The position numbers and the translations under genes are program-made. The notes below the pieces were generated by a model, which ran no database searches, had not been told where the DNA came from, and saw only the letters and a program-made list of their open reading frames with translations. Positions 6,823-13,530 of a DNA stretch of 13,530 bases are shown here, piece by piece (position 1 is the first letter of the stretch; each line of letters begins with the position of its first letter). Origin of the DNA: CAZAMT01 sp964486145 (lineage in GTDB: Bacteria; Bacteroidota; Bacteroidia; Bacteroidales; JAAAOM01); assembly GCA_964486145.1 (NCBI GenBank), contig CAZAMT010000095.1:1-13530 (forward strand), given 5' to 3'.

Positions 6823-7824
6823 ATGAAATTATATCTGAAAATAATACTTTGGCTTATCCCGCTTGTTTTCCTAAATCAACAGGTAAAAGCACAACTTCTT
6901 ACGGTGGAAACAAAAATTGAAAACGACTCCATCCTTATTGGTGATCAAATATACTATCGGTTCGAAGTTACAAAACCCAAAGGTTTGGATGTTACATTTC
7001 CTGCATTACACGACACACTTGCTGACGGCATTGAAATTATTGAACGAAAGAAAACAGATACGATTTTTCTGGATGAAGAAAAACAAAAACTGATTAAATC
7101 ATATACGATTACAGCATTTGACAGTGGCCTTTTTTATATACCTCCTTTCGAATTTCCTTTCGAGTTCAACAACATTCGGGATACCATAATGACCAATGCC
7201 GGATACCTGGAGGTATTCATTTTACCTGTTGATTTGCAGGCCGGTATCAAAGATATTAAAGAACCGTACAAAGCACCCATCACATTTATGGAAATTCTTC
7301 CCTTTCTACTGGGCGCTATCCTTTTATCCTTGATCATTATTTTTGCCATTAAATACTTCTCAAGAAGAAAATCAAAAGAAACCGGCGCCGTAATCGAAAA
7401 GCCCAAAGAACCTGCACATATCATTGCATTCAGAGAACTTAATCAACTGAAAAAAAAGAAATTATGGCAGGATGAAAAAATAAAATTATATTATTCGGAA
7501 CTAACACGAATTATTCGTGAATACATTGAAAGACGATTCGGCATAAGCGCAATGGAAGAGACATCGGAAGAAATATTTACAGAATTTAAAAATCAAAAGC
7601 TGGACAAAGCCCTGTATTTTGAATTGTTAAGGCAACTTTTAGTAAAAGCTGATTTGGTAAAATTCGCTAAAGATCAACCTTTACCAGATGAAAATGAAGG
7701 CTATTTCAACCACGCATATTCATTTGTGGAACATTCAAAAGAAAGTCTTCCGCTGAGCGAAGAAAGAAACGAATATGAAATTAGTGAAAAATCAGAAGAA
7801 CAAAAGAAGGAGCTAAATGAATAA
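6823..7824 (+). CDS. BatD-like exported single-pass membrane protein of the Bat operon
   Basis: This is a 333-residue protein with a signal peptide (cut after VKA/Q at 21-24), a beta-rich periplasmic domain at about 24-150, one membrane helix at about 157-178 (ILPFLLGAILLSLIIIFAIKYF), and a charged cytoplasmic helical tail at 180-333. The tail pattern YSELTRIIREYIERRFGIS, then ET.EEI and LVKADLVKFAK, resembles that of the larger BatD downstream. This makes it a reduced BatD paralogue with one periplasmic domain. Homologues in other Bacteroidota bat operons are usually annotated as hypothetical or DUF4381-like. The last 33 residues (about 301-333) are strongly acidic and Lys-rich. Its stop overlaps the batA start by 8 bases. 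It may be an inner-membrane scaffold linking periplasmic vWA proteins to MoxR; that is inference. Confidence 0.85.
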   Translation: MKLYLKIILWLIPLVFLNQQVKAQLLTVETKIENDSILIGDQIYYRFEVTKPKGLDVTFPALHDTLADGIEIIERKKTDTIFLDEEKQKLIKSYTITAFDSGLFYIPPFEFPFEFNNIRDTIMTNAGYLEVFILPVDLQAGIKDIKEPYKAPITFMEILPFLLGAILLSLIIIFAIKYFSRRKSKETGAVIEKPKEPAHIIAFRELNQLKKKKLWQDEKIKLYYSELTRIIREYIERRFGISAMEETSEEIFTEFKNQKLDKALYFELLRQLLVKADLVKFAKDQPLPDENEGYFNHAYSFVEHSKESLPLSEERNEYEISEKSEEQKKELNE

Positions 7825-8815
7825 ATATACATTTGCAAATCCTGAATTATTCTTTTTATTGTTGTTGCTTTTACCTATCATTGTATGGTACATTTACAAG
7901 CAGCACAGGCATCGTGCATCAGTTAAAATTTCAACCATCAGTGCATTTTCGGGAACAACAAAAACATTCCGGAATTACTTACGCCATGTTTTATTCGGAT
8001 TACGTATGCTGGCACTTGCCGTTCTTTTTATAGCTCTGGCACGACCACAATCCACTGATCGGTGGGAAAATGTAACAACCGAGGGTATTGATATTGTCAT
8101 TGCCCTTGACATTTCTCCCAGTATGCTTGCCCGGGATTTTAAACCAAACCGGCTCGAAGCAGCCAAAGATGTTGCTGTTCAATTTATTGCCGGAAGAGAC
8201 AATGACAGGATGGGATTGGTTGTTTTTAGCGGTGAAAGCTTCACGCAGTGCCCTCTAACCACCGATCATGCCGTACTAATGAACTTATTTAAAGATGTGA
8301 AAACAGGTTTGATTGAGGATGGTACTGCCATCGGCATGGGGCTGGCAAATGCAGTAAACAGGCTGAAAGATAGTGAAGCAGAAAGCAAAGTAATCATTTT
8401 ACTTACCGATGGCGAAAACAACATGGGGGCCATTGATCCAATTACTGCTGCAGAACTCGCTCAAACTTTTGGCATTAGAGTTTATACCATTGGTGTAGGC
8501 ACCAGAGGCAAAGCTGAGTTTCCTATTGGATATGACCGATTTGGCCGGCTGGTGTTTGATTACATGGATGTAAACATCGATGAAGAAACGCTTACAAAAA
8601 TTGCAGCCGTTGCCAATGGACAATACTTCAGAGCCACCAATAAAAATGCGCTCATAGAAGTATATAAAGAAATTGATAAACTTGAAAAATCAAAAATTGA
8701 CGTCAAACAGCATAAACGGGTTAATGATGAATATTTATGGTTCGTTGTTTTAGCATTGGGAATATTTATTACAGAACTGTTTTTGAGGTATATTTTTTAC
8801 AAAAGCATACCATAG
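7817..8815 (+). CDS. batA: BatA, membrane-anchored vWA protein
   Basis: This 332-residue BatA starts with the family's N-terminal pattern FANPELFFLLLLLLPIIVW (membrane segment 9-28), followed by a basic loop, a second segment (58-76), the vWA domain (about 90-285) and a C-terminal segment (306-325). The metal site is intact: DISPS at 98-102, Thr170 in DGTAIGMGL and Asp198 in LLTDGEN. The basic 29-57 loop points to the cytoplasm, so by the positive-inside rule the vWA domain should be periplasmic. Bat proteins were first linked to aerotolerance in Bacteroides fragilis and later to stress and envelope phenotypes elsewhere; the biochemical role is unknown. The ATG lies inside the end of the previous gene with GGAG at 7809-7812, suggesting translational coupling. 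Confidence 0.95.
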   Translation: MNKYTFANPELFFLLLLLLPIIVWYIYKQHRHRASVKISTISAFSGTTKTFRNYLRHVLFGLRMLALAVLFIALARPQSTDRWENVTTEGIDIVIALDISPSMLARDFKPNRLEAAKDVAVQFIAGRDNDRMGLVVFSGESFTQCPLTTDHAVLMNLFKDVKTGLIEDGTAIGMGLANAVNRLKDSEAESKVIILLTDGENNMGAIDPITAAELAQTFGIRVYTIGVGTRGKAEFPIGYDRFGRLVFDYMDVNIDEETLTKIAAVANGQYFRATNKNALIEVYKEIDKLEKSKIDVKQHKRVNDEYLWFVVLALGIFITELFLRYIFYKSIP

Positions 8816-8819
8816 GAGG
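8814..8819 (+). promoter_or_regulatory. Strong Shine-Dalgarno site of batB
   Basis: A full AGGAGG overlaps the batA stop codon and lies 8 bases before the batB ATG at 8828. Genes of Bacteroidota usually lack such sites, and most other genes in this operon do, so it supports the batB start and may matter for stoichiometry. Confidence 0.75.
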
Positions 8820-8827
8820 AAAATACA

Positions 8828-9856
8828 ATGTTTAAATTTGCACATCCTGAAATATTATACATTTTAATCCTGATACCGGTTTTCGTTGTAATCTATTTTA
8901 TTGCCATCAGGCAACGAAAAAGAGCGTTAAAGGATTTTGGAGATCAAAGCGTTATTCACGAATTGATGCCTTTAATGTCAAAATCCAGACCTCACTGGAA
9001 ATTCATCCTGCTCTTCCTGGCATATCTTATATTGGTCTTTGGAGCAGCAGGGCCCCAGTTTGGAAGCAAACTGGAAGAAATGAAACGTGAAGGTATCGAG
9101 ATCATGATTGCATTGGACGTATCAAACAGCATGCTGGCACAGGATGTAAAACCCAACCGGCTTGAACGGGCCAAATTAACCATCGAAAGGATGATTGAAT
9201 TGCTCGATGACGACAAGGTTGGCTTGATCGTATTTGCAGGCGATGCTTATGTGCAGGTGCCTATCACTACAGATTATATTTCTGCAAAAATGTTTCTTGA
9301 AGGCATCAACACGCAAATGGTATCAAAACAGGGAACTGCTATCGGTTCAGCTATTGAACTGGCTTCCAAATCGTTCAGCCCCAAGAGCGAAGCCAGCAAA
9401 GTTATTATCATCATTACCGATGGTGAAAATCATGAAGGGGACGCCATAGCCCAGGCACAAGAAGCAAATGAAAAAGGTATCAGAATTTACACCATTGGTC
9501 TTGGAAGCCCCCAGGGTACTCCTATTCCCGTTGGCAGTAATTCCGGTCAGAATGTATTCAGAAAAGATAAAGATGGCAACATCGTGATCAGTAAACTCGA
9601 CGAAGCTACCCTGAACAAAATTGCTGCAACTGCCGATGGAAAGTATTACAGTGCAAATTCGTTTAACCGGATATTTGCTGAACTCGAAAACCTGAAAACC
9701 GAGGAGATTGAAACAAGGGTTTATACCGAATATGAAAATCGATTCCAGTACTTAATTGGTATTGGTATATTATTGCTTATCATTGAGGTTTTGATCCTCG
9801 AAAGGAAAAGTCCATGGCTAAACCGGTTAAATTTATTTAACGAAAAGGAGGTATAA
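8828..9856 (+). CDS. batB: BatB, membrane-anchored vWA protein
   Basis: This 342-residue protein is a paralogue of BatA with the same layout: membrane segment 8-27, basic loop (RQRKRALKDF), second segment 57-74, vWA domain about 90-285, and third segment 307-324 with a short basic tail. Metal-site residues are DVSNS at 97-101, Thr170 in QGTAIGSA and Asp198 in IITDGEN, at the same positions as in BatA. The MLAQDVKPNRLERAK helix is near identical in type to BatA's MLARDFKPNRLEAAK, evidence of tandem duplication. The loop 225-255 (SPQGTPIPVGSNSGQ...KDKDGNIV) is longer than in BatA and ends in the Bat-type KLDEATL. Topology places the vWA domain in the periplasm, probably paired with BatA. The start is fixed by a perfect AGGAGG 8 bases upstream. 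Confidence 0.96.
   Translation: MFKFAHPEILYILILIPVFVVIYFIAIRQRKRALKDFGDQSVIHELMPLMSKSRPHWKFILLFLAYLILVFGAAGPQFGSKLEEMKREGIEIMIALDVSNSMLAQDVKPNRLERAKLTIERMIELLDDDKVGLIVFAGDAYVQVPITTDYISAKMFLEGINTQMVSKQGTAIGSAIELASKSFSPKSEASKVIIIITDGENHEGDAIAQAQEANEKGIRIYTIGLGSPQGTPIPVGSNSGQNVFRKDKDGNIVISKLDEATLNKIAATADGKYYSANSFNRIFAELENLKTEEIETRVYTEYENRFQYLIGIGILLLIIEVLILERKSPWLNRLNLFNEKEV
9845..9852 (+). promoter_or_regulatory. Perfect 8-base Shine-Dalgarno site of batC
   Basis: AAGGAGGT matches all eight bases of the canonical anti-Shine-Dalgarno complement. It lies inside the last codons of batB (Lys-Glu-Val), and 6 bases separate it from the batC ATG at 9859. It fixes the batC start. Confidence 0.8.
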
Positions 9857-9858
9857 CA

Positions 9859-10581
9859 ATGAAAATATTAATTTATACTATCATAAGTTTTTCTTTTACA
9901 GCCATATCATTTGGCCAGAGTGAAGTAAAACATATCCGTGAAGGAAATAAACTTTATTATGACAGTGCTTATACGGATTCGGAAATAGCTTACCGCAAAG
10001 CACTGGAAAAGGAGCAAAATTCGGAAAAAGCAAAATACAACCTTGGTGGTGCTTTATATAAACAGGAACGTTATGATGAAGCAGAAAACATATACAAAGA
10101 TCTGGCACAAAATGAATCAGATAAAAAGGATCTGGCGAGGTACCATTACAACTTAGGAAATTCGTACTTTCAATCAGGCAAAATTAAGGAAAGTGTAGAT
10201 GCTTACAAAAAAGCTTTACGGCATGATCCTGACGATGCCGCGACAAAGTACAACCTGTCATATGCCTTAAAAATGCTGCAGCAACAACAACAACAACAAC
10301 AACAGCAAAACGAGAAAGGGCAAGAAAAAAACGAGCAACAGGAAGAACAAGAGAGTGAGCAGCAGCAAGAGCAGGAACAGCAGGAACAGGAGCAAAACAA
10401 GCAACAGGAAGAGCAACAACAACAAAAGCAGCAGGAAAAGCAACAACCTCGAGAAGCTGAAATATCTGAGGAGGATGCAAGACGACTATTAGAAGCCCTG
10501 GAAAACGAAGAAAAAGAATTGCAAAAAGAACTGTTGGAAAAACAAAAAACCAAACAAGTAAAAACGGATAAAAACTGGTAA
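9859..10581 (+). CDS. batC: BatC, exported TPR protein with Gln/Glu-rich linker
   Basis: This is a 240-residue protein with a signal peptide (cut near SFG/Q at 18-20). About three tetratricopeptide repeats follow: 25-55 (REGNKLYYDSAYTDSEIAYRKAL), 56-90 (AKYNLGGALYKQERYDEAENIY) and 93-127 (ARYHYNLGNSYFQSGKIKESVDAYKKAL). Residues 141-197 are a low-complexity Gln/Glu tract: ten consecutive Gln at 141-150, and 32 Gln plus 15 Glu within 141-200. The end carries the BatC C-terminal block, EISEEDARRLLEALENEEKE (201-220) and a final K-N-W, so the tract is a linker between two conserved parts and not a frame error. TPR units normally bind partner proteins; in the periplasm the partners are probably BatA/BatB. 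The start lies 2 bases after batB with a perfect ribosome-binding site. Confidence 0.93.
   Translation: MKILIYTIISFSFTAISFGQSEVKHIREGNKLYYDSAYTDSEIAYRKALEKEQNSEKAKYNLGGALYKQERYDEAENIYKDLAQNESDKKDLARYHYNLGNSYFQSGKIKESVDAYKKALRHDPDDAATKYNLSYALKMLQQQQQQQQQQNEKGQEKNEQQEEQESEQQQEQEQQEQEQNKQQEEQQQQKQQEKQQPREAEISEEDARRLLEALENEEKELQKELLEKQKTKQVKTDKNW
10282..10302 (+). repeat. CAA trinucleotide run in batC
   Basis: Seven uninterrupted CAA codons are flanked by CAG, giving the ten-Gln run. Slippage here would change the protein by whole codons and keep the frame, so length variation between strains is plausible. The surrounding 10279-10450 is an imperfect CAA/CAG/GAA/GAG repeat. Confidence 0.8.
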
Positions 10582-10605
10582 TAAAATAAAATAATTTTTA
10601 TTTTA
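10582..10605 (+). repeat. A/T-only inverted repeat between batC and batD
   Basis: TAAAATAAAA (10582-10591) and TTTTATTTTA (10596-10605) are perfect 10-base complements around a TAAT loop. They begin right after the batC stop and end 5 bases before the batD ATG, filling the largest gap of the operon. All pairs are A-T, so the RNA hairpin would be weak. It could be an mRNA processing or partial termination site, or merely an AT-rich unstructured leader that helps batD initiation. Confidence 0.5.
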
Positions 10606-10610
10606 ACTAC

Positions 10611-12398
10611 ATGAAGCATATATTGATAATCATCATTTATCTTTTTTTCAGTCTACTACCGGCAGGTGCCCAGGATGTGACTGTTTCTGCCCATGGGCCT
10701 GGTGTTGTGCGTGTTGGAGAGAGGTTTAATATTAGTTATACAGTAAATGCCAATGCTTCAGGCATCGAGGCACCCGCATTTGAAGGCCTTCGACTTCTTG
10801 GCGGACCATCAACTTCATTCAAACAGTTTACCAATATTGTCAACGGTAAAGTGGAGAAAGGTATGGAGAAAACATTCACGTTTGTCCTGATGGCATTGGA
10901 TGCAGGAAATTATAAAATTCAGCCCGCTACCGCTACCGTCAAAGGAAACACATACAAATCGAATGAGCTGACCCTTGAAGTATTGCCCGAAAATAGTACA
11001 GGACAAAGCAACAAGGGACAAACCGGGACACAAAATTCTGCCTCCACCTCAGGAAATGACCAGCTTTTCTTTCGCTTAATTCCACAAAAAAGGAATGTAT
11101 ATATCGGCGAACCTTTAGTTATAACTGCTAAAATATTTACTAAAGTAAGTTTGCAGGATTTACAAAACCTGAAACTGCCAAATTTTAATGGCTTCTACAA
11201 ACAGGATATGGAACGGAAACCAATCAACCAGCTTGTTCGTGAAAATGTAAATGGTGAAATATATTACACCGGCGAAATTAACAGGGTTTTGCTATATCCT
11301 CAGAAACCAGGGAAATTAACTATTAGCAATGCTACTGTTGATGCCGTCATTTCAAGACGTTCAAGAAGCTTTTTTGATGATTTCTTTCAGTCACCTACAC
11401 GTAAAACACTTGCATCTCCTCCCATAACCATAAATGTAAAAGATTTACCGCCATCTCCAAATGGATTTACCGGTGCCGTTGGTAATTTCCGGTTTTCGGC
11501 AAACCTTGATAAAACCGAAACTATTGCCAACGAGGCTATCACACTCAAAGTCTCCATATCAGGTACAGGAAACATAAAGCTTATTGACAAACCAAAGATT
11601 GACTTCCCTCCTTCTCTTGAAGTTTTCGATCCAAAAGTTAATCTGAGTAGTAATCAAACTCAGGGAGGAGCGTCAGGAACGAAAACATTTGAATATCTCA
11701 TAATTCCGAGGCATGCGGGAACATACAGGATTTCACCAATTACATTTAGTTTTTTCAATCCAACGACGGAAAAGTACCAATCAGTTTCAACAAACGAATT
11801 TGTCATTGAAGTTGACAAAGGAGAAGAAACCGAAGGCGGATCGGTAATTACAGGACTTTCAAAAGAGGATGTTCAGTTTATTGGAAAAGATATACAGTTT
11901 ATAAAACAAAATGAACTTCAGCTTCGCAGTCAGGACGAAACATATTTTGGTTCAGGCAGGTTCTATCTCACGTATGGTATTGCTCTTCTGTTTTTTGCAA
12001 TATTGGTTTTTTTCAGAAAAGAACAGATTAAGAAGAATGCCGATATTTCAAGGGTGAAAAACCGGAAAGCCAACAAACTGGCAAGAAAGCGATTCAAAAT
12101 TGCCAACAATCACCTGAAACAAGGAAATTCCGAAAAATTTTATGAAGAAACACTGAAGGGTTTATATGGTTATCTGAGTGACAAACTGAGTATCCCAATG
12201 GCCGATCTCTCCAAAGAGAAGGCTATGGAAGCATTTGAATATCAGAAAGTACAGCAGGATTTGCAAAATAAGTTCATTGATCTTCTCGATACTTGCGAAT
12301 ATGCCAGGTATGCACCTAAATCAAACCACGATGTTGCAACTGATGATTACGAAAAAGCCATCCATGTGATCACCAAACTTGAACAAAACCTTAAATAG
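10611..12398 (+). CDS. batD: BatD, large periplasmic/membrane Bat protein
   Basis: This 595-residue protein belongs to the BatD (oxygen-tolerance) family. A signal peptide (cut after AGA/Q at 18-21) leads into three beta-sandwich-like segments: about 21-126 (VRVGERFNISYTVNA), 150-277 (VYIGEPLVITAKIFT, then GEIYYTGEINRVLLYPQKPGKLTI) and 285-402 (FRFSANLDKTETIANEAITLKVSISGTGNIKL). A Ser/Thr/Gly/Gln-rich linker at 127-149 separates the first two. One membrane helix lies at 451-468 (FYLTYGIALLFFAILVFF), followed by a basic cytoplasmic helical tail at 469-595. The architecture suggests a periplasmic docking platform anchored in the inner membrane with a tail able to contact MoxR/DUF58; that is inference. 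It is of full length for the family. The batE start is 3 bases after its stop. Confidence 0.95.
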   Translation: MKHILIIIIYLFFSLLPAGAQDVTVSAHGPGVVRVGERFNISYTVNANASGIEAPAFEGLRLLGGPSTSFKQFTNIVNGKVEKGMEKTFTFVLMALDAGNYKIQPATATVKGNTYKSNELTLEVLPENSTGQSNKGQTGTQNSASTSGNDQLFFRLIPQKRNVYIGEPLVITAKIFTKVSLQDLQNLKLPNFNGFYKQDMERKPINQLVRENVNGEIYYTGEINRVLLYPQKPGKLTISNATVDAVISRRSRSFFDDFFQSPTRKTLASPPITINVKDLPPSPNGFTGAVGNFRFSANLDKTETIANEAITLKVSISGTGNIKLIDKPKIDFPPSLEVFDPKVNLSSNQTQGGASGTKTFEYLIIPRHAGTYRISPITFSFFNPTTEKYQSVSTNEFVIEVDKGEETEGGSVITGLSKEDVQFIGKDIQFIKQNELQLRSQDETYFGSGRFYLTYGIALLFFAILVFFRKEQIKKNADISRVKNRKANKLARKRFKIANNHLKQGNSEKFYEETLKGLYGYLSDKLSIPMADLSKEKAMEAFEYQKVQQDLQNKFIDLLDTCEYARYAPKSNHDVATDDYEKAIHVITKLEQNLK

Positions 12399-12401
12399 AA
12401 A

Positions 12402-13157
12402 ATGAGCAAAAAAGCTATATATTCAATCGTATTATCATTCGTTTCAATTGTTGCACTGGCAGAACCAACCGATTTGTTACAGGCAGGAAACCAGGCGTAC
12501 ATTGATGGTAATTACGAAAAAGCCATTGAGATGTATTCTGAAGTCCTGGATTCAGGTTATGAGTCTGCTGCACTTTATTATAATCTGGGCAACGCTTATT
12601 TCAAATCAAACAAAATTACAAATGCCATTCTAAATTTTGAGCGTGCCAAATTACTGGATCCCAATGATGAAGAAATCCTGTTTAACCTTGAACTGGCAAA
12701 GACCTTTACCGTTGATAAGATCGAAGAAATACCGGAATTGTTTCTTGTAACCTGGTTGAAAGCTTTTGTTCATATTTTTAAAGTTGACACCTGGGCAATC
12801 ATAAGTGTTGTGTGTTTCGTTGTCATGTTACTTGTTCTTTTATTGTATTTATTTTCCAGAAAATACCAGCTTAAAAAGTTAAGTTTCTGGCTAACTGCAG
12901 TTTTTCTAACATTTTCGGTCGCCACGTATACCTGTGCAGCCATTCAAAAAAATGAAATTACCCGGAATAAAACTGCCATTATTTTTTCACCAACCATTAC
13001 CCTAAAAAGTTCCCCTGACAAACAAAGCACCGATCTTTTCGTACTGCATGAAGGCACAAAAGTGGAGGTTGTGGATGAGGTTGGTGAATGGCGTGAGATA
13101 AGACTAACCGATGGCAGCAAAGGATGGTTAAAAATATCTGATATCGAAATGATCTAA
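12402..13157 (+). CDS. batE: BatE, TPR and SH3-domain membrane protein
   Basis: This is a 251-residue protein with a signal peptide (cut after ALA/E at 18-21). Two TPR units follow at 22-55 (LLQAGNQAYIDGNYEKAIEMYSEVL) and 56-89 (AALYYNLGNAYFKSNKITNAILNFERAKLLDP). Two membrane helices lie at 131-152 and 162-180, and a C-terminal bacterial SH3-like domain spans about 190-251 (ITLKSSPDKQSTDLFVLHEGTKVEVVDEVGEWREIRLTDGSKGWL). SH3-like domains of this kind often bind cell-wall or protein ligands. With two helices after the exported N-terminus, both the TPR and the SH3 part should be periplasmic. TPR form and order place it as the canonical last bat gene, functionally next to BatC. A 4-bp hairpin right after the stop is too weak to count as a terminator. 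Confidence 0.93.
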   Translation: MSKKAIYSIVLSFVSIVALAEPTDLLQAGNQAYIDGNYEKAIEMYSEVLDSGYESAALYYNLGNAYFKSNKITNAILNFERAKLLDPNDEEILFNLELAKTFTVDKIEEIPELFLVTWLKAFVHIFKVDTWAIISVVCFVVMLLVLLLYLFSRKYQLKKLSFWLTAVFLTFSVATYTCAAIQKNEITRNKTAIIFSPTITLKSSPDKQSTDLFVLHEGTKVEVVDEVGEWREIRLTDGSKGWLKISDIEMI

Positions 13158-13194
13158 CCCCCGGTTTTTCTTGAATTTATTTAATCCATTCAAA

Positions 13195-13530
13195 ATGAAA
13201 TTGAATACGATTGTTCTGTTCTTTCCAATATTACTATTCTGTAACCCTGTAAATGGCCAGCGAAAAGCTCCCAAAATGCTTCATGGCGAAGAGTTGGAGA
13301 AAAAGGAAACCTATCGTTCACTAAATGAGGCCATGATGAACAAACGGAGGGTATATAAACTAAATCTTGATGGACAGGATTTATCGGAACTGCCTGAAAA
13401 GTTTAAGAAATTACGTCGGGTACAGGAATTATATCTGCGCAATAATAATTTTACTGAAATACCTGAAATTGTATTTAAATTGCCCAATCTTCAAAAATTG
13501 ATGCTTGGCGAAAATCAAATATCAACAATT
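13195..13530 (+). CDS. Secreted leucine-rich-repeat protein (5' part, runs off the window)
   Basis: The frame opens with ATG at 13195 and stays open for 112 codons to the edge, so the 3' end is missing. It has a signal peptide (hydrophobic 5-16, likely cut after VNG/Q at 19-22), a polar helical stretch at 23-53, then leucine-rich repeats with a 23-residue period: LNLDGQDLSELPEKF at 56-70, LYLRNNNFTEIPEIV at 79-93, and a third beginning at 102 (LMLGENQIS). This LxLxxNxLxxIP pattern marks a curved protein-binding scaffold. The Cys at 16 is not in a good lipobox (LLFC). It follows batE after 37 bases with no clear terminator, so read-through from the bat operon is possible. A specific role cannot be assigned. 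Confidence 0.85.
   Translation, partial: MKLNTIVLFFPILLFCNPVNGQRKAPKMLHGEELEKKETYRSLNEAMMNKRRVYKLNLDGQDLSELPEKFKKLRRVQELYLRNNNFTEIPEIVFKLPNLQKLMLGENQISTI

Noticed and set aside
10203..10619. Minus-strand 138-codon frame rich in Cys and Ser, and the overlapping 10184-10480 frame
   Set aside because: They are antisense readings of the CAA/CAG/GAA repeats of batC, with no ribosome site or recognisable domain.
13156..13168. AACC-CCC-GGTT hairpin followed by Ts after batE
   Set aside because: Only a 4-bp stem with a 3-base loop and a short T-run; too weak to call a terminator.

Overview
The window looks like the chromosome of a Bacteroidota bacterium, most likely class Bacteroidia. It is AT-rich. 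Exported proteins have signal peptides ending in a residue followed by Gln. The best promoter matches the Bacteroidota -33 TTTG / -7 TAnnTTTG type, and the dominant feature is a complete MoxR/Bat (Bacteroides aerotolerance) gene cluster.

Left part (1-4312), housekeeping and envelope genes. A short edge region carries a degenerate CTG/CCA tract. It is followed by a small MscS-family channel (189-1118), a DUF368 membrane protein of the undecaprenyl-phosphate translocase family (1206-2153), and shikimate dehydrogenase aroE (2150-2899), whose start overlaps the DUF368 stop. Facing these on the minus strand are tRNA pseudouridine synthase truA (4312-3548) and, 59 bases downstream of it, an exported YfiR-like (DUF4154) protein (3488-2979). 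A hairpin with a U-run at about 2920-2945 lies between the convergent ends and best fits a terminator for the minus-strand pair.

Right part (4462-13530), the Bat cluster. A promoter at 4462-4492 is followed by eight canonical genes plus one extra, all on the plus strand and nearly contiguous (largest internal gap 29 bases). They are moxR AAA+ ATPase, an unrecognised 139-residue exported protein, a DUF58 vWA protein, a BatD-like single-pass membrane protein, batA, batB, batC, batD and batE. All three vWA proteins keep an intact DxSxS metal site. The likely arrangement is cytoplasmic MoxR and DUF58, vWA domains of BatA/BatB held in the periplasm by three membrane segments, exported TPR protein BatC, beta-rich periplasmic domains of the two BatD-like proteins, and BatE with periplasmic TPR and SH3 parts. 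MoxR plus vWA pairs generally act as chaperone-like or metal-insertion machines; the Bat client is not established. A secreted leucine-rich-repeat protein begins 37 bases after batE and runs off the right edge.

No RNA genes, CRISPR arrays, insertion sequences or phage genes were seen. No gene-free stretch exceeds about 215 bases. The points most worth a second look are the extra exported protein inside the moxR-DUF58 junction, perfect Shine-Dalgarno sites only before batB and batC, the Gln-rich tract of BatC, the A/T-only hairpin between batC and batD, and the duplicated BatD-like architecture.
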